A stretch of DNA of 64,000 nucleotides from Palsa-504 sp963839095 (GTDB lineage: Bacteria > Actinomycetota > Actinomycetes > Streptosporangiales > Streptosporangiaceae). Below the pieces are notes generated by a model, which saw nothing but the letters and a program-made list of their open reading frames with translations, did no database searches and had not been told where the DNA came from. The translations under genes and the position numbers were made by a program. The stretch covers positions 372,001-436,000 of the forward strand of contig CAWIUF010000053.1 of assembly GCA_963839095.1 (NCBI GenBank), read 5' to 3'. This document shows, piece after piece, positions 1 through 8,927 of this stretch (positions within the stretch are counted from its first letter, which is position 1; each line of letters opens with the position of its first letter).

Positions 1-218
1 CGGTGGCCCGGCCGCCGTGGAGGGAGCAGAGCTCGGAGTCGGGGCGGAAGCGGCTGCAGGCCGCGTCTACGTCGGCCAGGTCGGCGGTGAGGAGCGGCGG
101 GCCTGGTCGAGGCGGGCGGGTCGGTCACCAGGAGGTGGACGAGCGTGCCGAGGGCGCGCCAGCTGGCGACGGGCGGCTGGGCGGGGTCCGCCATGGCGTC
201 CACGGCGGGCCGCGGCAT
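1..218 (-). CDS. apbE: ApbE-family FAD:protein FMN transferase, N-terminal part (runs off window)
   Basis: The minus strand encodes the amino end of a flavinyltransferase of the ApbE family, which attaches FMN to a threonine of secreted or membrane redox proteins. Visible are an early ALGT motif and the family signature around DVDAACSRFRPDSEL, the segment preceding the flavin-binding core. The remainder lies beyond the left edge. The ATG at 218 overlaps the stop of the upstream gene as TGATG, which suggests translational coupling. An in-frame ATG at 194 is an alternative start. Between the ALGT part and the SRFR part the frame changes twice within about 30 bases of C-runs near positions 75-110, so the copy as read is not translatable; sequencing error is the simplest reading. 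Family assignment rests on the SRFR motif. Confidence 0.62.
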   Translation of the reverse strand, partial: MPRPAVDAMADPAQPPVASWRALGTLVHLLVTDPPASTRPAAPHRRPGRRRRGLQPLPPRLRALLPPRRPGH

Positions 219-613
219 CACGAGCCGCCGGAGGTGACCTGGCTGCCGCCCGAGCTCGAGGACGGGCGAGGAGCCGGAGCTGAGGCCGCCGGAGCTGGAA
301 CTCGAGCTCGATCCGGTGGAGGTGGAGCCGCTGGAGCTGGTGGAGCCGTGAGCTAAGTGGAGCCGGTGGAGGCTGGAGCCTGAGCTGGTAGAGCTGGAGC
401 TCTGGAGCCCGAGCTGGTGGGGGTCGAGCCGGTGGAGGTGGACGCGCTGGCGGTGTGGGTGGATCCGGGCAGGACCAGGGCGACCGCGCCGGCCGCGGCC
501 ACGCTGGCCACGGTGACCGCGGTGGTGGCGGACCTGACCTTGCCCCGGCCGCGTTTCCTGGCCGCGATGGCCTGGCGGATCCCGTCTCGGTCTGTGCTGC
601 TCATGTCATCCAT
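218..613 (-). CDS. Small Ser/Thr/Gly-rich single-pass membrane protein upstream of apbE (frameshifted)
   Basis: Starts MDDMSSTDRDGIRQ, followed by a basic stretch (AARKRGRGK) and one hydrophobic segment (about residues 27-50, VTVASVAAAGAVALVLPG). A long low-complexity tail of Ser, Thr and Gly follows. The frame starting at 613 ends at 353. In another frame the S/G-rich tail continues and ends GGSQVTSGGS at a stop (220-218) that overlaps the ATG of apbE, so the original gene very probably ended there and at least one indel lies in the repeats. The protein has no enzymatic motif. Next to an ApbE it may act as a membrane-anchored partner or flavinylation substrate, but no FMN_bind domain is visible, so this is context-based inference. 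Confidence 0.55.
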
Positions 614-692
614 TATGGGTCGGCGTTATCGGGGATCCCTGGGTGAATCCTCTCCGTACCCTCTGAGCCGACCGGTCGGCTAATTTGGTCGC

Positions 693-1282
693 ATGAGCAA
701 GTTTGCACTGGTCACGGGGGCTTCATCGGGGATCGGCCGGGCCTTCGCCCAGCGGCTGGCGGCCGACGGTTACGACCTGGTGGTCACGGGCAGGCGCCGG
801 GACCGGCTCGACGAGCTCGCCGCCACGCTGACCAGCGTCAAGGCCGAGCTCGTGACCGCGGACCTGGCCACCGACGAGGGCGTGGACGCGATCGCCGCAG
901 TGTGCGCCGCACAGCCGCTGACCATGCTGGTCAACAACGCCGGGGTCGCACACTACATGGCGTTCGCGGAGCTGCCCCGCAGACGCAGCTTCCGCTGCGC
1001 CGCACGGTATACGCCGGTGCCCTGGCCTATCTGGTCACGATGACCCAGGTCCTGCACGAGGAGATCAGCCCGGACGGGCTGCGGGCCCAGGTCGTCTGCC
1101 CGGGCGTGGTCGCTACCGAGTTCCACGAGCGCCAGGGGCTGGACCTCAGCGCCGTGCCCCGGATGTCCGCGGAAGATGTCGTCATCGCCAGCCTGCTGGA
1201 CGCGGTATCCCAGGCCAGCCTGGCCGCCTTCGGCGCGCAAAGCCCCGCCCTGGCCCAGCGTTACCGGGCCAGCGGTCCTTGA
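693..1282 (+). pseudogene. SDR-family oxidoreductase with internal deletions
   Basis: Begins MSKFALVTGASSGIGRAFA, the classical NAD(P)-binding glycine motif of short-chain dehydrogenases, and continues through NNAGVAHYMAFAELP. After about residue 105 the frame changes. The sequence then resumes at TVYAGALAYLV, which corresponds to the catalytic-helix region, and runs to a typical C-terminus (VCPGVVATEFHERQG, RMSAEDVV). Compared with full-length SDRs of this type (about 255-265 residues) some 50 residues are missing in the middle and roughly 15 more between DVVIASL and LDAV. These losses are too large to be base-calling errors, so I call a decayed gene. It stands alone between an apbE cluster facing away and relic DNA downstream. 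Confidence 0.7.
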
Positions 1283-1598
1283 TGTGCCGGACCGGCCGCT
1301 TACGCGCTGGATCCGTCTTATCCGATGGACTGGAGCCTTCAACGGCCAGGGTTACGTCCTCACGCGGATCTGCCGTGCGCTCTGTGGCACCCTGGGTACC
1401 GTCTTGCGCACCCGGTGGCACACCGACCGCGTCCTCGCCGACCCGGGAGCATGAAGTAGCGTCCCCCGAGGCCTCAGCGGCCACACCGGGCCCGCGCGCG
1501 GTGTCGACCGGGCCAGTGCGGGACCTGGACAGGTCCCTTCCAGCCGGGATCGGTGGAGCATTGAGCCGGCCACGTGGGCGTTCCATAATTAGGTGAGT
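1283..1598. other. Gene-free stretch, no recognisable feature
   Basis: About 315 bases between the SDR relic and the transposase fragment. Open frames here show no family resemblance, no convincing ribosome binding site and no RNA fold I can identify. It may be residue of former genes. Confidence 0.4.
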
Positions 1599-1850
1599 TC
1601 ACGGTGTGGCGGGGTCCGTTAGCGTGTCATGCGGGGTGGTGGCGGCTGCGGGCGGGGCGGGGATGGTGATGCCGTGGCGGGCGGCGTAGTCGCGCAGGTC
1701 TTCCAGGGTGCGCAGGGGGATGCCGGGGGGCGGGGCGGCGGGCGGGTGCTGGGCGGCGGGCAGGGCGGCGAGCAGGGCCTGGGTGAGGGTGGTGGCGTGG
1801 CTGATGGTGGTCTTGTCGGCGCCGAGCAGGTCGGCGAGGACGTGGCCGGG
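1599..1850 (-). mobile_element. Possible transposase C-terminal fragment
   Basis: On the minus strand the frame from about 1850 to the TGA at 1599 reads as a coherent peptide of about 83 residues: a helix-turn-helix-like start (HVLADLLGADKTTISHAT), a Pro/Ala-rich linker, then RTLEDLRDYAARHGITIP. Tails of this kind occur in some actinobacterial DDE transposases whose HTH follows an ALLG..TTIS pattern. No upstream catalytic part and no terminal inverted repeats are present, so this would be a 3' relic. The family cannot be assigned from the sequence alone. Confidence 0.38.
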
Positions 1851-1914
1851 CCAACGCGCTCATCCCGTCGCCCAGGGCCGAGGCGGCCGCGCCGGGCAGG
1901 ATCGGGCGGAACAC
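1851..1914 (-). pseudogene. Possible MFS transporter N-terminal stub
   Basis: A GTG at 1914 begins VFRPILPGAAASALGDGMS, which resembles the first transmembrane helix of major-facilitator exporters (a LPG..xSALGDGMS pattern is frequent there). The resemblance stops abruptly after about 20 residues, where the transposase-like frame begins. It may mark an insertion or deletion breakpoint. The match is short and could be coincidence. Confidence 0.28.
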
Positions 1915-2011
1915 CGGGTGGACGAGAGCTGGGTAATAGGGCGAGGCGCGGATTCGTTCGGTCGGGGCGAGCCTTGCCACCCGTCGATCGTGCCCTGTGC
2001 CCGGGGAAGAC

Positions 2012-2064
2012 CATGATCGCGGGCAGTTCCGGTCAATAATCGGTCGTAACTGCCCGCGATCATG
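2012..2064. repeat. Perfect 17-bp inverted repeat, arms CATGATCGCGGGCAGTT
   Basis: Arms at 2012-2028 and 2048-2064 are exact reverse complements, separated by 19 bases. The element lies between the relic DNA and the DksA-like gene. It could form a stable hairpin on either strand. Its outer CATGATC edge recurs in a second palindrome at 53554-53615. Confidence 0.85.
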
Positions 2065-2077
2065 AGGCTGGGCGGGA

Positions 2078-2554
2078 GTGGCCGAGGCTGAAGGTGGCAG
2101 GATGCGGGAGCGGCTGGAGGAGGAAGGGCGGCGTGAGCGGCTGGAGGAGGAGGGGCGGCGGGCGCGGGAGCGGGTGGTGGCGCTGGAGCGGGAGTTCGCT
2201 GGGCTGGCGGAGGCGGCCAGCGCGGCCGGGACCGACGACGAGCATGATCCGGAGGGCGCGACGCTGGCTTTCGAGCGGCAGCACGCCGCCGCGCTGCTCG
2301 AGGGGGCGCGGGAGCAGGTGGCGGCGGTCGACGCGGCGCTGGCGCGGCTGGCGGACGGGCGGTACGGGGTGTGCGGCCGGTGCGGGCAGCCAATCGGGGC
2401 CGAACGACTGGCGGCCCGCCCGGCCGCTACGACGTGCATCCGCTGTGCGGGGCGCCGGTCTTTATTCAGGGCCGCTATTCGGCGCGGAGGGCGGCGGCGG
2501 TGCGGGTGCGGGCGGCCCAGCTGGCGGGGGCCAGGGCGCCGGCCACCGCGATGA
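2078..2554 (+). CDS. TraR/DksA-family zinc-finger protein
   Basis: Has a long charged coiled-coil N-terminus that includes two near-identical copies of RERLEEEGR, then the DksA-type zinc finger: CGRCGQPIGAERLAARPAATTCIRC (four cysteines as CxxC...CxxC) at about residues 99-123. Such proteins bind the RNA polymerase secondary channel or act as small regulators. The GTG at 2078 is the longest start; ATG 2102 with a GGTGGCAGG upstream is a good alternative. Homologues normally end just after the last CxxC. Here the frame runs 30 residues further, over the 3' end of the opposing ftsX-type gene (80-base overlap), so a small indel near 2455 may have removed the true stop. Confidence 0.72.
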   Translation: MAEAEGGRMRERLEEEGRRERLEEEGRRARERVVALEREFAGLAEAASAAGTDDEHDPEGATLAFERQHAAALLEGAREQVAAVDAALARLADGRYGVCGRCGQPIGAERLAARPAATTCIRCAGRRSLFRAAIRRGGRRRCGCGRPSWRGPGRRPPR

Positions 2555-4888
2555 GCAGGCCGGCCAGCGCGAGCAGGACGATCTCCCAGGGCTGGTAGGC
2601 GTGCAGGATCGCGGCGGGGATGGCGGTCTGGGCGGCGTGGCCCATGACCGGCAGGACGGCGTGGTGCAGCGCGATCCCGGCCGGGATCGCGATCAGGCCG
2701 GCCGCCAGGCCGGTGCCCGCGACCGAGCAGATCACCATGGCCATGGTCTGCCTGGGGGTCATGCCGACCGCCTTGAACACGCCGAAGTCGTGCACCCGCT
2801 CCCGGGTCTGCAGCACGACCGTGTTGAGCACGCCGAGGCCGGCCACCGCGGCCAGCAGCAGCATCAGCGCCCCGACCAGGCCGAGGACGGCCAGCAGCTC
2901 CGGCGAGCTGTCGGATGTCGCGCTGGCCTGGTAGTTCGGGCCGAGCGCGCGGCCGACCGCGGACGCGTAGGCGGTGGCATCGGTGCCCGGCTTCAGGGCC
3001 ACGTCGTACTGGGTCACGGTCAGCTGCGGATCCAGGCTGGCCAGGGCGGTCAGGCCGCCGATGAGCTCGGGGGTGCCGCCGGATGGGTCGAAGACCTCGC
3101 CGGCGATCCGCACGGTGAGGTGCCTGTCGCCGGAGGTCAGCGGTGTAGCTGTCCCCCACCGCCGTGCCGGTCGCGGTGAGGAAGGGGGTGTTCACCACCA
3201 CCTGGTCGCTGCCCGCCGCGTACCAGTGGCCGCTGACCAGCGCGTAGCCGGTCCAGCGGGCGTCGCCGCCGAAGGCGGCCAGGGACAGCTGGCCGGACAG
3301 GCCGGGAACGCTGATCTCGTCGTCGGCCTCGGCCACGTAGCGCCGCGTGCCGGGCTGGGCGTGCAGGGCGGCCAGCACCGCGCGCTGCTGGGCCGCCGGG
3401 CTGGGGAGGCTGCTGTCGCCGGGGGCAGCCTCGGGCGGCGGGCGCCGGGCACCTCGATCTGCACGGGCACGGCCGCGGAGCGGGACAGGTCGGCCGCTAC
3501 CCGGTTCAGGGAGGTGGTCAGGCCCGCCGCGAACGTCACCGCGATCACGCCGAACCCGATCGCGACCAGCGTGACCAGGGTCCGGCCGGGGCGGGCGAAA
3601 GGCGCGGCCAGGCCGAGGGTGACCGGCCGGGGCAGCCGCCTGGTCAGGCGGGCGCGGCCGAGCAGGCGGTGCGCCGCGTAGCCGCCGGACGGGCGCGGGG
3701 CCCGGCCGGTCGCGATGGCCTGCACCGCGCTCAGGCGGGCCGCGTGCACGGCGGGCGGCAGCGCGGCCAGCGCCGGTCAGCGCCAGCATGGCCAGCGGCA
3801 CGGCCAGGTCGACCCAGAACGGCACGGCCAGCGCGCCGACCCCGTACACCTGGGCGGTCTGGCTGAGCAGCGGCACCGACAGCAGGTTGCCGGCGACCGC
3901 GCCCAGCACGCAGCCGGCCAGCGCGGGCACCGCCACCTGGATCAGGTAGGCCGCCACCACCTGGCCGGGCGAGAACCCGATGGACTTGAGCACGCCGATC
4001 CGCCGGGTGCCCGCCGCCACTGCCCCGCTGACCACGTTGGCCACGATCAGCACCGACATCACCAGGCCGATCAGACCGAACGCCACGATGAACGGCACCC
4101 ACGGCGCGATCGAGCCGGTCGCCTGCAGCTTGGCGGTCAGGTAGGACTGGGCGCCGAGCAGCGCGCCGGGCGGCAGCGCGGCGCGGATCCGCGCGATGTC
4201 GGCGTTCACCTCGGCGGTCGTCCCGGCGCGTGGCGAACCGGTAGAGCATCTGGTCGATCTGCGGGGGCGTGCGGGGCACGCAGCTTCGCCAGCTCGGCGG
4301 GCAGTACCCAGGCGTCGGCGGTACCGGTGACCGAGGCGGCCAGGCCGACCACGGTGAGCTGCGGCGAGCCGGGCGCGCCGTTCACCGTGAGCTTCGCGCC
4401 GAGCAGCGGCGCGGGGCCCCGCCGGTCGCGCTCGAGCACGATCTCCCCCGGCTGAGGTTGGCCAGCGGCCCGCGGTGATCGTCAGGTCGTCGACCGGGCC
4501 GCCGGGCGAGGCGCGGCCGGCCATGGTCAGCTGGGTCATCATCACGCCTTGCTGGCCGCCGCCGGGGCCGCCCCCGATCACGATGGTCACGGTCGCCGTG
4601 GTCTCGGCGAACGGGCCGGCCAGGGCGGTCACCCCGGCCGGCCGGGCCGCGGCGAGCTGGGCCGACGGGGTGACGGTGGCCGTTACCTGCGCGCCGTGCT
4701 GGGCGGCGAAGGCGTGGTCGAAGGGGGCGTTGGAGTCCGACCAGCAGGCCGAGCGCCAGCGTGCAGGCCGCGGTGGCGGCCAGCACGACCAGCCCGATCA
4801 CCACGGCCTGCACCCGGCGCCCGGCCAGCCCGCCGCGCGCGGCCCGCAGTGCCGGGGGCACCTGGACCGCCGCCGGGATCGCCCTCAT
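2475..4888 (-). CDS. FtsX-family ABC transporter permease (multiple frameshifts)
   Basis: About 800 residues. The N-terminus starts MRAIPAAVQVPPALRAARGG with the first membrane helix (VVIGLVVLAATAACTLALGLL), then a large extracellular domain. A first FtsX core follows (FIVAFGLIGLVMSVLIVANVVSGAV..RRIGVLKSIGFSPGQV), a middle helix (TLVTLVAIGFGVIAVTFAAGL), a second periplasmic domain, and a second FtsX core at the C-terminus (ELLAVLGLVGALMLLLAAVAGLGVLNTVVLQTRERVHDFGVFKAVGMTP). That is the MacB/LolC-like duplicated permease architecture. The coherent frame changes at least six times along the gene (near 3130, 3440, 3770, 4230, 4450 and 4730). The start overlaps the stop of the ATPase gene by ATGA. 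Substrate unknown; export of peptides, lipids or lipoproteins is typical of the family. Confidence 0.8.
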
Positions 4889-5588
4889 CGCCGTGCCCCC
4901 GCAGCGGCGTCGCTGGTGACCTGGCCGTCGACGAGTCATCGACGATCTGAGCCGTGCGGCGGGCGTACCGGGCGGCCAGGTCCGGGTTGTGCGTCACCAC
5001 GATCAGGGTCTGGCCGGAGGCGTTGAGGTCGAGCAGCAGCTCGCCGATCTCCTCGCCGGTCGCGGTGTCCAGCGCCCCGGTCGGCTCGTCGGCGAGCAGC
5101 AGCGCGGGCCGGTTCACCAGGGCCCGGGCGATCGCCACGCGCTGGCGCTCCCCGCCGGACAGCCGGGCCGGGTAGGCGTCGGCGTGCTTGGTGATGCGCA
5201 GCGCGGCCAGCAGTTCGTCCGCCCGGGTCCGGGCCGGGCCGGCGGCCAGCCCGGCCAGCTGGGCCGGCAGCAAGATGTTGTCCAGCACGGTCATGTCGTC
5301 GAGCAGGTTGAAGAACTGGAAGATCATGCCGACCTGCCGGCGCCGGAAGCGGGCCAGGCCGGTCTCGCTGAGCTTGTCCACCCGCTCCCCGGCCACCAGG
5401 ACCGTCCCGCTGGTCGGCCGGTCGAGCCCGGCGACCAGGTTGAGCAGCGTGGACTTGCCGCTCCCGGACGGCCCCATCACCGCGAGCGCCTCGCCGGGCG
5501 CCACCGCCAGGCTGACGTGGTCCAGGGCGGGGGCGCCGTCGTGGTCGTAACGTTTGGTCACATCGGTGAGCTGCACGAGATTATCCAT
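4885..5588 (-). CDS. ABC transporter ATP-binding protein, LolD/MacB type
   Basis: ATP-hydrolysing partner of the FtsX-type permease. It starts MDNLVQLTDVTKRY. Walker A is GPSGSGKST (about residue 39), the Q-loop lies in IFQFFNLLDDMT, the signature is LSGGERQR, Walker B is LLLADEPTGALD and the H-loop is VVTHN. At about 234 residues it has the usual size for the family. Near the 3' end the frame slips after QIVDD; the other frame gives VDGQVTSDAAAGARR and a TGA at 4887-4885 overlapping the permease ATG, the expected coupled junction. Divergently placed next to the histidine kinase at 5738, a common arrangement in which the two-component system controls the exporter. Confidence 0.88.
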
Positions 5589-5737
5589 GGCTGGACCGTA
5601 CGGACCGGACCGCCGCCACCGCGTCAGCCGACGGGCCCGACTTGGCCGGCGCGGGAGGACAGCCGTCATCCGGGCGATGTACGGGGGTACGCCCCGCGGA
5701 CGATGATGACGGTCGCGCGCGGGGCGACAATGGGGAG

Positions 5738-7003
5738 ATGCAGGAGCGCGGGCTGGCGCGGCGCATGCCGGACGGGGCGGTGGACACCGCCATCGCTGTC
5801 GTGGCCACGATCGCGGCCGTCTGGGCTGTCGTCGCGCAGATCTGGGATAGCGGCGGGCGAGACGTCGTAGCCCACGCCGTTCCCACGCCGGCCGGCGGGG
5901 AGATCCTGACGACGGTCCGGCCGTCCCTGGCCGCCACGTACTTCATCGTCGCTGGGCGTCATGGCGACCACGGCGCCGCTGGCGTTCCGGCGCAGGTACC
6001 CGGCCAGCGTGTTCTGCGTGATCATAGCGGCGGTGCTCGCCACGAACGGCTATTCCACCACGGTGACGTTCGTGGCCGTGCTCTTCGCCGCGTACAGCGC
6101 GATCGTGTACAGCCCGCACCGGCGGCTGGCCCTGCTGTGCGTGGGCACCGCGGCGGTCATCGTCACCGCGGCGTTCCCCAACACCACGCCGCCGGTGCCC
6201 GCGCGGTTCACCGCGCTGCTGGTCCTGCTGCCCACGGCGGCGGTCGCGACGGCCATGCGGACCTGGCGGCGGCGGGCCGGCGACTCGGCCGAGCGGCTGC
6301 TCCAGGCCCAGGCCGAGCACGGAGCGCAGACCCAGCGGGCGGTCGAGGCGGAGCGGGCCCGGATCGCGAGCGAGCTGCACGACGTGGTCACGCACAACGT
6401 GAGCGTGATGGTGGTGCAGGCGGGCGCGGCCCGGCGGGTGCTCGGCACCTCGCCGGAGCAGGCGCGGGACGCGCTGCTGGCGGTGGAGGCCAGCGGGCGG
6501 ACCGCGATGGGCGAGCTGCGGCACCTGCTCGGGCTGCTCGCCCCGGCCGTGCCGGGTGACCAGGCGCCCGGGGAACAGGACGCCGCGCTGGTCCCGCAGC
6601 CGGGGCTCGGGCAGGTCGGGGCGCTGGTCGACCGGGTGCGGGCGGCGGGCCTGCCGGCCGAGCTGGTCATCGACGGGGCGCGGGCCCTGCCGCCCGGCGT
6701 GGACCTGGCCGCCTACCGGGTGGTCCAGGAGGCGCTGACCAACGTGCATCAAGCACGCGGCCGGGGCACGCACGGTCATCCGTTTGGTATATGGCGATGT
6801 GCGAGCTGGTGATCACGGTGACGGACGACGGCGCCCCGGCCGGCTACGGGCCGCCGGGGGCGGGCGGGCGCGGGCTGATCGGGCTGCGGGAGCGGCTCGG
6901 CCTGTACGGCGGCGAGCTCGACGCCGGGCCGCGGCCGGGCGGCGGCTGGCGGGTGCGGGCCTGCATCCCGCTCGAACCCGCGCCGGAATACCAGGTCACG
7001 TGA
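5738..7003 (+). CDS. Sensor histidine kinase, NarL-partner type (frameshifted)
   Basis: Membrane sensor kinase of the HisKA_3 group. The N-terminus MQERGLARRMPDGAVDTAIA is followed by several hydrophobic helices (about residues 15-150, e.g. VFCVIIAAVLATNGY). The phosphoacceptor box is ERARIASELHDVVTHNVSVMV with the active His in ELHDVV, and the end of the HATPase domain reads GRGLIGLRERLGLYGGEL. The N-box region (YRVVQEALTNVH) is followed by scrambled sequence where a base is lost. Two frame changes, near 5950 and 6755, break the gene. The stop overlaps the GTG of the response regulator (GTGA), so the pair is translationally coupled. Confidence 0.8.
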
Positions 7004-7663
7004 GCGAAGACGGCGGGGCGCCGCGGGTGGTCATCGCGGACGACCAGACGCTGGTCCGGGGCGGGTTCCGGCTGATCCTGGGCTCGGCGGGCATCCCGGT
7101 GGTGGCCGAGGCGGCGGACGGCCAGGAGGCGGTCGCGGCCACGCTGCGGCACCGGCCGGACGTCGTGCTGATGGACATCCGGATGCCCGAGATGGACGGC
7201 CTCGAGGCGACCAGGCGCATCCTGGCCGCGCAGGTCCGACGTGCGGATCATCATCCTCACCACGTTCGACCTGGACCAGTACGTCTACGCGGCGCTGACC
7301 GCCGGGGCCAGCGGCTTCCTGCTCAAGGACGTCTCCCCCGAGCACCTGATCGCCGCGGTCCGGCTGGTCCGCCGGGGCGACGCGCTGCTGGCCCCGTCGA
7401 TCACCCGGCGGCTGGTGGAGCGGTTCGCGCCGCGTTCGGCCGGCGCTGACCTGTCGGCGCTGACCCCGCGCGAGCTCGAGGTGCTGGGGCTGATCGCGCG
7501 GGGCCTGAGCAACGCCGAGCTGGCCGCCGCGCTGACGCTGAGCGAGGCGACCGTGAAGACCCACGTGGCCCGGATCCTGGGCAAGCTGGGACTGCGCGAC
7601 CGGGTCCAGGCGGTCGTGCTGGCCTACGAGAGCGGGCTGGTTACTCCTGGATCAGTCCGTTAG
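7000..7663 (+). CDS. Response regulator, NarL/LuxR type (frameshifted)
   Basis: Receiver domain with the acidic pocket in VVIADDQ, the phosphorylated Asp in VVLMDIRMPEMDG and the conserved Lys in GASGFLLKDVSP. The C-terminal LuxR helix-turn-helix is LTPRELEVLGLIARGLSNAELAAAL..TVKTHV. The frame slips once near 7230 between the receiver alpha-3 and beta-4 elements. Starts at a GTG overlapping the kinase stop. Its 3' end overlaps the opposing serine hydrolase by 12 bases. Likely controls the divergent ABC exporter at 2475-5588, inferred from position only. Confidence 0.82.
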
Positions 7664-8900
7664 CGCCTGGTAGACGAGCTGGCGCAGCTGCGGGCGGATC
7701 GGGTAGGTGCTGGACGGGAGCAGCTGGGTGAAGAACGACACGGTCAGGCCGGCTTCGGCGTCGATCCAGAACGTGGTGCTGGCGGCACCGCCCCAGGACA
7801 GCTCGCCCAGCGAGCAGACGGCCTTGCCCGCGGCCGGGTCGATGACGACGGCGAAGCCGAGGCCGAAGCCGACGCCGCGGAACGGGGTCTCGGCGTACAG
7901 CGGGCGGCCGAACGTCTCCAGGTCCTGGTTTCCCGGCAGGTGGTTACGGGCCATGTAGGCGACCGTGCGCGGGCTCAGCAGCCGGGTGCCGTCGAGCTCG
8001 CCGGCCGGGCTGTCCGGCCGGCCGAGCAGCATCTGGAGGAACCGGTCGTAGTCGGCCGCGGTGGAGAGCAGGCCGCCGCCCCCGCTGAGCACGCGCGGGG
8101 CCTTGAGCGCGGCCTGGCCGAAGGCGTCCAGCCGCTTGGCCTGGCCGCCGGGGCCGGGCTGGTACAGCGCGGCCAGCCGGGGCGCGGTCTCGGGGCCCGC
8201 CCAGAAGGCGGTGTCGGTCATGCCCAGCGGGACCAGGATCCGGGCCTTGAAGAACTCCTCGAGGGTCTGGCCGGAGGCGACCTCGACGACCCGGCCCAGC
8301 ACGTCGGTCGAGACCGAGTAGTTCCATTCGGCCCCCGGCTGGAACAGCAGCGGGAAGCTGGCGTAGCGGTCGCACACCCCGGCCAGGTCCAGGTCGGGCG
8401 GCGTGCCCCACTCGAAGCCGCCCGCCCGGTAGACGGCGTCGACCGGGTGCGTGCGGTGGAAGCCGTAGGTGAGCCCGGAGGTGTGGGTGAGCAGGTGCCA
8501 GACCCTTACCGGCTCGGTGGCCGGGACGGTCACCTGCTTCTGGTCCGAGCCGCCGGTGTAGACGCGCAGGTCGGCGAAGGCCGGGATGAAGTCGCTGACC
8601 GGGTCGTTCAGCCCGAGCTTGCCCTCCTCGTAGAGCATCATCGCGGCGACCGAGGTGATGGGCTTGGTCATCGAGTAGATCCGCCACAGGGTGTCGTCGG
8701 TGACCGGCAGCCCCGCCTCCAGGTCACGGGAGCCCGGCCCGGGCCACGTGGGCCAGCTGGCCGTGCCTGCGCACGGTGAGGAGCCAGCCCGCCAGGCGGC
8801 CGTCGGCCACGTAACGGGCGAAGTGCGCGTCGATGCGCTCGAGTCGTTCCTTGTCCAGGCCGGCCTCGGCCGGGTCCACCTCGATGTTGAGTTCGCTCAC
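7652..8900 (-). CDS. Serine hydrolase, beta-lactamase class C / esterase family (frameshifted)
   Basis: Starts with a GTG at 8900 (VSELNIEVDPAEAGLD) and carries the SxxK nucleophile motif as SMTKPIT. The YxN-like second motif is YSV in EWNYSVSTDVLG, and a conserved WGG stands near the C-terminus (ELSWGGAASTTFWID). About 415 residues, normal for this family of penicillin-binding-protein-like esterases and peptidases. No signal peptide is visible, so a cytoplasmic esterase is likely. The frame slips near 8735, between RAG and RDLEAGLPVTDDTLW. The start lies only 27 bases from the divergent acyl-CoA synthetase, so both share one short promoter region. Confidence 0.82.
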
Positions 8901-8927
8901 TGATTAAGTATGCGCGACGATGGACTT

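Noticed and set aside
1627..4632. A 1001-codon open frame on the minus strand
   Set aside because: It is a patchwork: parts coincide with the permease frame, others are Arg/Pro/Ala-rich shadow sequence across the opposing DksA-like gene. It arises from frame slips in high-GC DNA.
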